A stretch of 28,059 bases of DNA, taken from positions 1 to 28,059 of IMG/VR virus record IMGVR_UViG_3300011114_000199. One strand, given 5' to 3'. Made by a program: the position numbers and the translations under genes. The notes below the pieces were generated by a model. It was not told the DNA's origin, searched no databases, and was given only the letters and a program-made list of their open reading frames with translations. Below are positions 1 through 5,667 of this stretch, in pieces; the first letter of the stretch is position 1; every line of letters starts with the position of its first letter. The DNA is from a virus.

Positions 1-12
1 TCTTTTTTGAGA

Positions 13-108
13 TTACCACGGCGCATCCTCAAAATTCTCAGGGTTAAACGGTATCGGCTTGCTTGGCAAAGTTGGGGGCAACTCGGTGGGGAAGGGCCAG
101 TTATCCAT
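13..108 (-). CDS. Small proline-rich hypothetical protein (31 aa)
   Basis: This short frame begins at an ATG preceded by a very good ribosome binding site (AAGGAG, seven bases upstream) and overlaps the stop of the upstream gene by 8 bases. Both points argue that it is translated and is the last visible gene of the leftward operon. The product begins MDNWPFPTELPP and ends in DAPW. It is acidic, rich in proline, phenylalanine and tryptophan, and has no membrane segment or recognisable domain. Function is unknown. It could be a small host-takeover peptide, but that is only a guess from its place in the early operon. Confidence 0.6.
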   Translation of the reverse strand: MDNWPFPTELPPTLPSKPIPFNPENFEDAPW

Positions 109-697
109 TGTTTCGCTCCTTAAGTGAGTTTTGTATGTCTTTTGCCAAAACCATTAAAGCAGGCATTTGGTCGTAGCTAGGCCGCCAAGAGGCAAGTGCT
201 TTGATCTCCTCATCCGCCAGCCCCTGCCACGGGCGCTGTGGTTGGATTCTTTTGATTGCCTGATGAAAAACATGAAACATGGTTTCGTAGTGACCCTGCT
301 TCCCCTCTTGCATTTTCTTGTCGTACAAATCTTGTACAAAGCAATTCATTTCGGTTTTGTCATACGCCACAGGCTCCTGCTCTGGTTGTGCCCTGCAGTT
401 ACACACACCTTTGGGATACGCTGGCTCATTGTGAACAGCGCAGTCGCTTGCGTGAGGCGTTACCTTGCAGGCAGGGCACTGACATCCTTCTGGCTGTGCC
501 AAGGCTTCTTTGAGGGCGGCAATAGTGGAGTACATCTGCGGCTCAAAGTCTGCCAATATCCAGCCATCTTGATTTACACGCTCAATAAACCCCAGCGCCA
601 TCTTTAATGCTTCGTCTTTAGTCATGCTTGGCTTTTGCGCTGCTCGGCGCTTGGCTTCTTCCGCAATGCGCTCAAATTCGCTGTCCTCTGTGTTCAT
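101..697 (-). CDS. Hypothetical protein with Cys-rich central segment (198 aa)
   Basis: I do not recognise a function. The N-terminal third is charged and probably helical. A central segment (about residues 72-102) carries a C-x-C-x2-C cluster, then C, then C-x-C, with interspersed His, suggesting metal binding. It is followed by a Pro/Glu-rich linker containing PVAY and a charged C-terminal domain. The ATG at 697 is preferred over the GTG at 709 because GGGGGA lies upstream of it at suitable spacing, and because the ATG overlaps the stop of the 40-aa membrane protein gene (ATGA). Q-x-E-PVAY linkers are common in hypothetical proteins of betaproteobacterial phages, from memory. Confidence 0.75.
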   Translation of the reverse strand: MNTEDSEFERIAEEAKRRAAQKPSMTKDEALKMALGFIERVNQDGWILADFEPQMYSTIAALKEALAQPEGCQCPACKVTPHASDCAVHNEPAYPKGVCNCRAQPEQEPVAYDKTEMNCFVQDLYDKKMQEGKQGHYETMFHVFHQAIKRIQPQRPWQGLADEEIKALASWRPSYDQMPALMVLAKDIQNSLKERNNG

Positions 698-816
698 GTC
701 ATCCCCCACAGGTAACCCGCCAGCCCTGCAATGCCGACCAGGGCAAACAGCACCAAAATTGCCGTAGCAATTAGGTGCATCCAGTTGGCAAGTTCGTAAT
801 CGTCATCGTCATCCAT
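694..816 (-). CDS. Small single-pass membrane protein (40 aa)
   Basis: The frame starts at ATG 816 behind a near-perfect Shine-Dalgarno (AGGAGG, 4 bases upstream) and ends in an ATGA overlap with the next gene. The product has an acidic head (MDDDDDYE), then one hydrophobic segment at about residues 14-37 (HLIATAILVLFALVGIAG...YLW), and almost no C-terminal tail. It is predicted to be an inner-membrane protein; its orientation is uncertain. The early location next to recombination genes does not suggest a holin, which would normally sit with late genes, but a membrane-perturbing or superinfection-exclusion role is possible. No family was recognised. Confidence 0.75.
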   Translation of the reverse strand: MDDDDDYELANWMHLIATAILVLFALVGIAGLAGYLWGMT

Positions 817-824
817 AATGCCTC

Positions 825-1067
825 CTAAAAAGGTATGTCTTCTTCGTTGTCTTTAGGCAACCCTTGATATTCTTTCGGCTTTGGGTCATTGATAAATGCC
901 CAGCCATCCCAGCCGCCTTCTTTTAACGGGATAACGTCAATTTTTACCATCTCGCCTCGCTGGGTTTTTATGATGCTACCAACTTGCTGATAGCGATTCT
1001 TTTTTTCTCCTGCGGCATTGGTGTATGTGCCAACGATACAACTAAGTTCTTTGAGTATTTTTGCCAT
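825..1067 (-). CDS. Small single-stranded DNA-binding-like protein (80 aa)
   Basis: The protein begins MAKILKELSCIVGTY and is beta-strand rich over residues 5-65. It ends in an acidic tail, NEEDIPF, closely resembling the conserved C-terminal tip of bacterial SSB (DDDIPF) that recruits DNA repair proteins. At 80 aa it is much shorter than cellular SSB (about 170 aa), so it would be a minimal OB-fold-type protein. It lies directly after the exonuclease and ERF genes, which fits a recombination complex. The start has only a weak ribosome binding site. The stop codon TAG is part of the AGGAGG signal of the following membrane-protein gene. The fold assignment is inference; the tail is seen directly. 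Confidence 0.65.
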   Translation of the reverse strand: MAKILKELSCIVGTYTNAAGEKKNRYQQVGSIIKTQRGEMVKIDVIPLKEGGWDGWAFINDPKPKEYQGLPKDNEEDIPF

Positions 1068-1076
1068 AATTTGCTT

Positions 1077-1706
1077 TCAATAAATGTGTTGTTTGCTGAT
1101 TTCTTGGATAACCTGGTCATAGTAGACCCTGGCTGCTGCGACTTTGATTTTGATTTTGTCTTCTAGTGATTGATCACGCTCATAAGGCACAACAGTCACA
1201 CGCAGTTCTCGATTGATGTGATCAACCTGGTGGAGTGATTTGTTTTCCCAGCCAATCAATTCCTCTGGAGTTGAGACCAAGCAGTAAGCAATGTCTGCTC
1301 GTGGGCGGTCCCAGAGCCACATATACGCCCGTAGCTGCCATTCGTACCCCGCATCTCTGCCTTGGTCAGCCAGGACGGGGAAAGTGGTCAGGCACCAGCT
1401 TGACTTAATGTCAATGATTCGATCATCAGCAACAATGTCGGCCTCGCCAGTAATCCATTCATTGGTTTTGCGCTCAATGTTTTTGGCATGGCTGGTTAGG
1501 TGGACAGCGTTGTACAGGTCAATTGATTCGTCTTCTACTGCCAGACCCTTGTCCATGTACTTGCTGGTGACCCGTTCATCGTAGCCATAGATCATTTCCT
1601 TTGCCAGCTTTGTGACGTAAGTCTTGGCCCCAACAGACAATTCATCTTTACCCTTTCCATCGGTCATGATTGCTGATAGGGCACTGGCCCGGAATAGTAT
1701 GCTCAC
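1077..1706 (-). CDS. PD-(D/E)XK family exonuclease (209 aa)
   Basis: This is a likely 5'-3' double-strand exonuclease of the RecB/YqaJ/Cas4-like nuclease superfamily. It would generate single strands for the ERF annealing protein encoded just upstream. Visible motifs are E58 in the first helix, GEADI (residues 87-91, supplying Asp90), IIDIKSSW (97-104, the D-x-K core Asp99/Lys101), and a following WQLRAYMW helix with the conserved Gln. Translation starts at GTG, which overlaps the ERF stop (GTGA) and has AAAGG seven bases upstream, indicating translational coupling. Length and motif order are normal for small phage exonucleases. No Fe-S cysteine cluster is visible, so it is not a typical Cas4. 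Confidence 0.85.
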   Translation of the reverse strand: MSILFRASALSAIMTDGKGKDELSVGAKTYVTKLAKEMIYGYDERVTSKYMDKGLAVEDESIDLYNAVHLTSHAKNIERKTNEWITGEADIVADDRIIDIKSSWCLTTFPVLADQGRDAGYEWQLRAYMWLWDRPRADIAYCLVSTPEELIGWENKSLHQVDHINRELRVTVVPYERDQSLEDKIKIKVAAARVYYDQVIQEISKQHIY

Positions 1707-2299
1707 AGTGTTGCCTTTCTTGCGTCTTTGGCTTTAGTGATTTGCTCACGGGCGGCTGAGTTATTGCCTGCTGCTCTAATCCCATTGTAAAAAGCATCTT
1801 TTAATTCATCATGAGTTTTGCACTCAGCAATGTCTGCCAATATTGCTTTAATGGTTGCCTCGGTTGATTGCACAAGATGGGTAACAGCATCAGCATCATT
1901 GTCTGATTCAGTAGGAATACTAAATGCTTGGAACGCTGCATACTTGTAAGCCGCACTCATTGCTTTGTTTGTGGCTTTGTCCCCGCTATCCATTGCCTCA
2001 CCAAAAGTCTTGACAGTGTGTTTGCTGCCATCTTCTGCCGAAACAAAATCAAACTCAACCTCCACCGTAACATAGAACAATGCACTGCCTGATTTGCTGA
2101 TGCGCTCAACACATTCACGGGTCAAAACTCTTGGCAAAATGCAAAGCCCGTGTTTAGCCAACAGTGGGCTGATAGCGTTGTACACATCGTCAATCCCTCG
2201 GAATTTGTAGCCAGACCCTTGCGAGTTGGTGCGGTCTTTTGTGATGCCAATGGTTGACAGTTCGGTTTGAACCGCATTGATTGCTTTGTAAATTTTCAT
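1703..2299 (-). CDS. erf: ERF-family single-strand annealing protein (198 aa)
   Basis: This is a recombinase that anneals complementary single strands during phage recombination and genome circularisation. The ERF signatures are clear: YKFRGIDDVYNAISPLLAKHGL near residues 31-52 (Y-x-FR-x-ID-x-VY form) and GEAMDSGDKATNKAMSAAYK near 100-119, followed by an IPTE-type motif. The C-terminal 60 residues are variable and charged, as in other ERF proteins. It starts at ATG with AAGGA upstream, overlaps the preceding gene by ATGA, and is coupled to the exonuclease gene downstream. Pairing of an annealing protein with an exonuclease parallels lambda Bet-Exo and P22 Erf. The family call is secure from motif recognition. 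Confidence 0.93.
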   Translation of the reverse strand: MKIYKAINAVQTELSTIGITKDRTNSQGSGYKFRGIDDVYNAISPLLAKHGLCILPRVLTRECVERISKSGSALFYVTVEVEFDFVSAEDGSKHTVKTFGEAMDSGDKATNKAMSAAYKYAAFQAFSIPTESDNDADAVTHLVQSTEATIKAILADIAECKTHDELKDAFYNGIRAAGNNSAAREQITKAKDARKATL

Positions 2300-2493
2300 A
2301 TCAATTCCTTGTAAGTTAATTCAATTTCAAGTTCCTTGCAGCGCTCTTGGGTGCACTCCAGCAGGTATGACATTTCCCTCAGCGCACTGGTCAGCATCCC
2401 ACACTCAAACGCCAGCCTGTCGGCAGGCTTTGCTCCGGCATAAGCACGATTGGCAATCTTGTTGATTTCTTCAATTGTTGCGTCAATTTTCAT
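2296..2493 (-). CDS. Hypothetical protein (65 aa)
   Basis: This is a small, mostly helical protein beginning MKIDATIEEINKIANRAYAG, with two cysteines in its C-terminal half. No domain is recognised. It has a good ribosome binding site (AAGGTG, six bases upstream), and its ends overlap both neighbours by ATGA, so it is part of the leftward early operon immediately upstream of erf. The predicted helices could support self-association or binding to ERF. That is inferred from position alone. Confidence 0.7.
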   Translation of the reverse strand: MKIDATIEEINKIANRAYAGAKPADRLAFECGMLTSALREMSYLLECTQERCKELEIELTYKELI

Positions 2494-2747
2494 AGCGTCA
2501 CCTTTTTAGTTTTGTATCCACGATGGGTAAAGCACTGCACAGCGCCATCAGCAAGTAACCGCCAGCCTGCGTTTTCACCACACATCTGCTGCGCTGCTGC
2601 CTCAAACCTAGCTTGGCGCTCTTGATCAGTTTTAGCCGCCTTGTAAGCTGCCACAGCATCCTGCGCTGCCTCGATCTCACTGGGCCAGTCCAGGTAATGG
2701 CTAGTGCCAAGCACCAAGGCCACCAAAGCTGCCGCCAGCCAATTCAT
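2490..2747 (-). CDS. Membrane-anchored hypothetical protein (85 aa)
   Basis: The N-terminus MNWLAAALVALVLGTSHY is a hydrophobic segment, either an uncleaved anchor or a signal sequence. It is followed by a charged Ala/Gln-rich helix (about residues 22-52) and a C-terminal portion with two cysteines (CGENAGWRLL ... VQCFTHRG) that might form a disulfide if exported. The start overlaps the preceding stop (ATGA), with GAGG very close upstream. Proteins of this layout are common as unnamed early phage genes. No function can be assigned. Confidence 0.7.
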   Translation of the reverse strand: MNWLAAALVALVLGTSHYLDWPSEIEAAQDAVAAYKAAKTDQERQARFEAAAQQMCGENAGWRLLADGAVQCFTHRGYKTKKVTL

Positions 2748-3058
2748 GCCTCACCCCGATTACGCTCAAATGCAGCATCATCAATCTGGTCTTCCAGATT
2801 GCTCATCGCCTCTTCCTCAATCGTTTCAGCCCAATCGCCAAGCATCACGCTAATATCCACGCCTTCCACCAGCGCATAAATCAATTCCATAACAGCAGGA
2901 CTGCCGGGTTCGTCCTGAGTCTCGCGTTCCTCGGATTCGTAAGACAGGTAGCAATCCAGCACCAGATCGCCAGCAGTTTCAAATTGATGGTTGTACAAAC
3001 CTTCAAGGTCTTTTTTGGTTGGCTTGAAGCCAGTTGTCCATACGGGAGTTTTGTTCAT
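2744..3058 (-). CDS. Acidic hypothetical protein (104 aa)
   Basis: The first in-frame ATG with a strong ribosome binding site (AAAGGA, six bases upstream) is at 3058, giving MNKTPVWTTGFKP. The frame stays open to 3100 but has no translation signal there. The product is strongly acidic, with many Glu and Asp in its C-terminal two thirds, and is predicted to be helical, ending in a short basic patch (ERNRGEA). Such acidic early proteins sometimes act as DNA mimics or inhibitors, but no specific similarity is seen. It is the second gene of the leftward operon. Confidence 0.7.
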   Translation of the reverse strand: MNKTPVWTTGFKPTKKDLEGLYNHQFETAGDLVLDCYLSYESEERETQDEPGSPAVMELIYALVEGVDISVMLGDWAETIEEEAMSNLEDQIDDAAFERNRGEA

Positions 3059-3093
3059 GATGTATCCTTTCTGGGGACGTAGCCCCGTTTGGG

Positions 3094-3276
3094 TTAGCAA
3101 ATTGCAAGAGTGCCGGGAATGAAATTGGCTGGCGCAACCCAGGCACGCATTGCCAGCTCTCCTGCTTGATCTTCGTCCGTGGTTTCGTAATTGCGCTTTA
3201 CTTCCACTTTTTCGCAGTCAGGCTGACCCGCTGCGTTTGTGAATTCGATGTAGTAGATATAGCTGAGTGTGATCAT
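3094..3276 (-). CDS. Small hypothetical protein, first gene of leftward operon (60 aa)
   Basis: This is the promoter-proximal gene of the minus-strand early operon. The start ATG follows AGGAAG at normal spacing. The product begins MITLSYIYYIEFTNAAGQPDCEKVEVKR, a predicted beta-hairpin, followed by a short helix (DEDQAGELAMRAW). No domain is recognised, and it is not a CI-type repressor. In a lambda-like layout a repressor might be expected at this position, so its absence is informative. Confidence 0.65.
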   Translation of the reverse strand: MITLSYIYYIEFTNAAGQPDCEKVEVKRNYETTDEDQAGELAMRAWVAPANFIPGTLAIC

Positions 3277-3320
3277 TTGCTTGCTTCCTAAAAAGACCCC
3301 TACGTTGTGTTGGGGATTGA

Positions 3321-3347
3321 CGCTAAGTATAAGCGTTTTCTTAACGC
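3321..3347. promoter_or_regulatory. Two adjoining palindromes, candidate operators for the Cro-like regulator
   Basis: The 15-mer GCGTTTTCTTAACGC (3333-3347) is a perfect inverted repeat with 5-base arms and a 5-base centre. The adjoining 15-mer CGCTAAGTATAAGCG (3321-3335) is an imperfect inverted repeat with CGCT/AGCG arms, and the two share three bases. They overlap the candidate leftward promoter. Size and symmetry fit sites for a small dimeric helix-turn-helix protein such as the one encoded at 3454-3648. The symmetry is seen directly; binding is inferred. Confidence 0.45.
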
Positions 3348-3352
3348 CACAA
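3326..3352 (-). promoter_or_regulatory. Candidate early leftward promoter
   Basis: On the minus strand a TATACT hexamer (-10 like, five of six consensus bases) lies at 3331-3326, with TTGTGG at 3352-3347 as a possible -35. The spacing is only 15 bases, so the -35 is weak and may be activator-dependent or misassigned. It lies about 50 bases ahead of the first leftward gene and coincides with the palindromes described separately, as expected for a repressible early promoter. Confidence 0.35.
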
Positions 3353-3439
3353 GCCCTCTTTTTACTTATTTTTATATAGAATTGTTATTTAGAACATCAA
3401 AAACCAAACTTTTTTATATTTAAAACCTTAAGGAAATGC

Positions 3440-3445
3440 TATAAA
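3440..3445 (+). promoter_or_regulatory. Candidate -10 element for a leaderless regulator transcript
   Basis: TATAAA sits eight bases before the regulator ATG at 3454, so transcription would begin close to the start codon itself. No proper ribosome binding site lies at normal distance; GGGG directly abuts the ATG. Together these suggest a leaderless or nearly leaderless message, as known for lambda cI from its maintenance promoter. No convincing -35 hexamer was found in the AT-rich upstream sequence. Confidence 0.3.
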
Positions 3446-3453
3446 ATGCGGGG

Positions 3454-3648
3454 ATGCAAACCCTTGAACAACTGAAAAAAGCGCACGATGACACGCTCGC
3501 CCAGGCTATCCAGAAGGCAGGCAGCAAGTCAGCATTGGCCCGTCTGCTGGGCGTGACACCGCCTGCTGTAGCGCAATGGCGCAAGATGCCTAACAAGAGG
3601 CTGGCGCAGCTACAGGCAAGCAGGCCAGAGTGGTTTGGTAAGTTATAA
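3454..3648 (+). CDS. Cro/YdaS-like helix-turn-helix regulator (64 aa)
   Basis: This is a small DNA-binding protein that probably controls the divergent early promoters. The helix-turn-helix is visible at about residues 25-44 (KSALARLLGVTPPAVAQWRK), followed by a short beta/C-terminal part ending PEWFGKL, typical of YdaS/Cro-type regulators. Length fits Cro (about 60-80 aa). It lies at the divergence point of the two early operons, next to palindromic candidate operators. No partner CI repressor is encoded beside it. In this arrangement it would act as an early-gene repressor. YdaS-type toxin/antitoxin activity is a less likely alternative. Confidence 0.8.
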   Translation: MQTLEQLKKAHDDTLAQAIQKAGSKSALARLLGVTPPAVAQWRKMPNKRLAQLQASRPEWFGKL

Positions 3649-3802
3649 AAAGCGCATTTGGCAAATGAAAATCTTGCGTTCAGGGTAATTTGTGATGTAA
3701 AATTCAATTCACACGGCTAGGGTAGCTCCCGAAAAGACGATTCTGATACCGTCCTGCCATCAGTGTTCAAGTATCGGCAACCTACATCAGTAAGGTTAAA
3801 CA
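3649..3802 (+). promoter_or_regulatory. Rightward operon leader with palindrome, promoter candidate and hairpins
   Basis: This is a 154-base gap between the regulator and the first rightward gene. It contains a perfect 13-base palindrome CATTTGGCAAATG (3655-3667). A possible promoter follows, with TTGCGT at 3674-3679 and TAAAAT at 3698-3703, 18 bases apart. Next come overlapping alternative stems: CTGATAC (3743-3749) with GTATCGG (3771-3777), or CTGAT (3743-3747) with ATCAG (3759-3763 or 3786-3790). The layout resembles an early leader that could carry an antitermination or attenuation signal; no lambda-like boxA was recognised. Confidence 0.35.
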
Positions 3803-4039
3803 GTGGCAACACTAACGCTCAAAAAGCCAAAACTCATTGGCGACATTCCTTTAGAAAACATTGCATCGAAGTTTGTCGTTATGCGGCAATCAAAATCGAC
3901 AAAGTCTTTTAAATTTACTTGTTATCACAACTCTTTTGAAGATGCTATGCATGAGGCCACAAGGCTTGCAGGCATTTATGTTGACCAAAGATTCCTTGTT
4001 TTAAAGGTTTGTGGCACAAAAGAATGGGGTGAGACATGA
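3803..4039 (+). CDS. Hypothetical protein, first gene of rightward early operon (78 aa)
   Basis: Translation starts at GTG, preceded by TAAGGT at good spacing; no in-frame ATG gives a plausible full-length product. The protein begins MATLTLKKPKLIGDIPLENI, is basic at the N-terminus and contains a mixed alpha/beta middle (FTCYHNSFEDAMHEATRLA). No family is recognised. It overlaps the replication gene by ATGA and so is probably cotranslated with it. Confidence 0.6.
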   Translation: MATLTLKKPKLIGDIPLENIASKFVVMRQSKSTKSFKFTCYHNSFEDAMHEATRLAGIYVDQRFLVLKVCGTKEWGET

Positions 4040-4857
4040 AGCGACCATCGTTTCAATTTTACCCAGCCGACTGGCTGCGAGACACTGCCTTGCGATCTTG
4101 TTCAATGGGTGCCAGGGGATTGTGGATTGACATGATTTGCTATATGCACGAAGGTAATCCATACGGACACCTTAAGGTTGGCAACAAGGTTATCCTTCCG
4201 ACAAACCTTGCAAGCATGGCAGGTGCTGCTTTACAAGACGTTGAAGGTTGGTTGAATGAGTTGGGCCAGTCTGGTGTTTTTGACTCAATGCTTGACGGTA
4301 CTATTTTTTCTAAGCGCATGGTCAGAGACGAAAGCCTAAGAGAAATTCGTGCAGCGGGTGGAAAGCTAGGTGGCAATCCAGCATTGAAGGTTAACCTTGA
4401 GGATAACCCTAAGGTTGGAAACGAGGATAAACAAATTCCAACCCCTTCATCTTCATCTTCATCTTCATCTTTATCTTCAAAAGAAACACATATATGTCCA
4501 CCTGACGGTGGCCCAGAGGTAAAAATTCCTGATTGTGACCACCAGGGAGTTAAAGATCTTTACCACAAACACCTGCCGACACTGCGAAAAGTCGAGGTCT
4601 GGAACGCTACCCGGCAAGGCTATTTGAGACAACGCTGGCGGGAGGTGGCTACAGAACTAGCGCAGACCAAGCCAATTGACAGCAAAGATGTATTAGCGTG
4701 GTGGGCTGAATTTTTTCGGCATATCAGCCAATCAAAATTCTTGGTTGGCAAGGTGAACAGCAAAGACGGGCGAGCGTTTACCGCCGATTTGGAGTGGATT
4801 CTTAAACCGAGCAACTTTGCAAAAATAGTGGAAGGAAAATATCATGGCGCTCACTAA
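4036..4857 (+). CDS. Phage replication initiation-type protein (273 aa)
   Basis: This is a likely origin-binding or helicase-loading replication protein, judged by position and layout. The N-terminal domain (residues 1-95) has the FQFYPADWLRD ... LRSCSMGARGLWIDMICYMHEG pattern seen in phage replication proteins with a winged-helix-like start. Residues 115-150 form a low-complexity linker with eight consecutive serines. The C-terminal part (about 160-273) is helical and ends in a segment near SKDGRAFTADLEWILKPSNF, frequent in DnaD/O-type phage replication proteins. The two-domain layout with flexible linker resembles lambda O. No helicase or primase motif is visible, so host helicase recruitment is inferred. 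Confidence 0.65.
   Translation: MKRPSFQFYPADWLRDTALRSCSMGARGLWIDMICYMHEGNPYGHLKVGNKVILPTNLASMAGAALQDVEGWLNELGQSGVFDSMLDGTIFSKRMVRDESLREIRAAGGKLGGNPALKVNLEDNPKVGNEDKQIPTPSSSSSSSSLSSKETHICPPDGGPEVKIPDCDHQGVKDLYHKHLPTLRKVEVWNATRQGYLRQRWREVATELAQTKPIDSKDVLAWWAEFFRHISQSKFLVGKVNSKDGRAFTADLEWILKPSNFAKIVEGKYHGAH
4446..4475 (+). repeat. Hexanucleotide tandem repeat (TTCATC) coding for polyserine linker
   Basis: Four perfect TTCATC units are followed by one TTTATC variant. They lie inside the replication protein gene and encode the serine run of its interdomain linker. Because the unit is six bases, gain or loss of copies keeps the frame and only changes linker length. Confidence 0.8.
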
Positions 4858-5083
4858 CTTCAAAAAAGAGGAAATCCCCGAGGGCAAATCTGACCTGCTG
4901 TGCAGCGTGGACGGATGCACAAGCCGCTGGAGCGTGAGGATTGATGGGCAGCTACCGAAATGCAGTCATCACCAGTGGCAGCAGCCAAAGTACGGCAACA
5001 CCAAAACTTACCAGCAGTACATCGCAGGCAAAAATCAGCCTGCCAAAACCGTTGATGCTTGGTTACCGAGGGAGCAATGGTGA
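4844..5083 (+). CDS. Small zinc-finger-like protein (79 aa)
   Basis: The product begins MALTNFKKEEIPEGKSD and carries C-x4-C (LLCSVDGCTS) followed about 16 residues later by C-x2-H-H (KCSHHQ), a possible zinc site. It then has a Tyr/Lys-rich stretch and ends in DAWLPREQW. The start has AAGGA upstream and overlaps the replication gene by 14 bases. Small zinc-binding proteins in this position may assist the replication initiator, but that is inference. No named family was recognised. Confidence 0.65.
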   Translation: MALTNFKKEEIPEGKSDLLCSVDGCTSRWSVRIDGQLPKCSHHQWQQPKYGNTKTYQQYIAGKNQPAKTVDAWLPREQW

Positions 5084-5193
5084 ATTACTTTGAAGCACAC
5101 AAATTGCTAGACGAGGTCAAGGATGGAGTCTTCCACACCTTTGCCGACATCAAGACCGCGTTGGAACTCACCGGCGACTTGGATTTTGAATGA
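5080..5193 (+). CDS. Small acidic protein (37 aa)
   Basis: The frame starts at GTG 5080, overlapping the preceding stop (GTGA), with GGAG five bases upstream. It encodes a short amphipathic acidic protein beginning MNYFEAHKLLDEVKDG and ending LELTGDLDFE. From memory, similar short proteins with a TGD near the end occur in Burkholderiales phages immediately before a gene like the next one. The last 71 bases overlap the following gene in another frame. Function is unknown. Confidence 0.6.
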   Translation: MNYFEAHKLLDEVKDGVFHTFADIKTALELTGDLDFE

Positions 5194-5422
5194 AGAAGGC
5201 CAAGCCGACGATGAGCATAGGCATCGCTGTCTCGTACGGTGGCTTATCAAAAAAAGAATACAAAATCGTGACGATGCTCACATCTGGCTCAACGGTTACG
5301 CTGACGACCGTGGGCGACACCAAAAGGGCTGGAACGAACTACATCCCAAGTCGCGTCTTGAAAACGATGTTCGAGACCAATGGACAAAGGGTAATAAAGG
5401 AACAGAAGGAGAGTGGAAATGA
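5123..5422 (+). CDS. DUF7696-like hypothetical protein (99 aa)
   Basis: The C-terminal two thirds (about residues 32-99) contain HRHRCLVRWLIKKR, then a charged helix, then DQWTKGNKG and a final EW pair. This resembles a family of small phage proteins recalled as DUF7696. ATG 5123 has GAGGT five bases upstream, and the stop overlaps the next ATG (ATGA), supporting this frame over the competing 80-aa frame at 5190-5432. The first 22 residues are encoded inside the preceding gene out of phase, so the native start could instead lie downstream, at TTG 5186 for example. Role unknown. Confidence 0.65.
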   Translation: MESSTPLPTSRPRWNSPATWILNEEGQADDEHRHRCLVRWLIKKRIQNRDDAHIWLNGYADDRGRHQKGWNELHPKSRLENDVRDQWTKGNKGTEGEWK

Positions 5423-5667
5423 ACATTTTTGAGCAGGGCAAAACTCTTTACACGCAGAACGAATTCAACACAGCATTGACCGAGGCCAAGGCCGAAATCA
5501 TGGCCGTTGCAATTCAAACAACCAAGCAAGCAATGTTCCTTGAGCGAAAGGCCCGCGCTCAGTTGTTGATGGACATGGCTGACGCTGATGATGAGGGCGC
5601 GGTCTGCACCGCCCTGCGAAATGCCGCCATGGAAGTCATGAACCGCATCCCTGCGCAGCGGCAATGA
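5419..5667 (+). CDS. Hypothetical helical protein (82 aa)
   Basis: The product begins MNIFEQGKTLYTQNEF and is predicted to be almost entirely alpha-helical and Ala/Glu-rich, with no transmembrane stretch. ATG 5419 is chosen over the GTG at 5413 because AAGGAGAG lies at correct distance and the ATG overlaps the upstream stop (ATGA). Its stop likewise overlaps the rusA start. It sits among recombination and replication genes, but no domain is recognised. Confidence 0.7.
   Translation: MNIFEQGKTLYTQNEFNTALTEAKAEIMAVAIQTTKQAMFLERKARAQLLMDMADADDEGAVCTALRNAAMEVMNRIPAQRQ

Noticed and set aside
167-607. 146-aa plus-strand frame opposite the leftmost gene
   Set aside because: It lies antisense to a gene in a tightly overlapping operon and has no translation signal or domain.
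3290-3318. Minus-strand CCCC/GGGG hairpin followed by TCTTTTT in the leftward leader
   Set aside because: Only four base pairs around an 11-base loop; too weak to call a terminator, though an attenuator cannot be excluded.
5190-5432. 80-aa frame starting MKKAKPTMSIG
   Set aside because: It starts neatly at an ATGA overlap but runs out of phase through the better-supported DUF7696-like gene and 14 bases into the next one; the 5123 frame has the recognised sequence and the ATGA overlap at its end.
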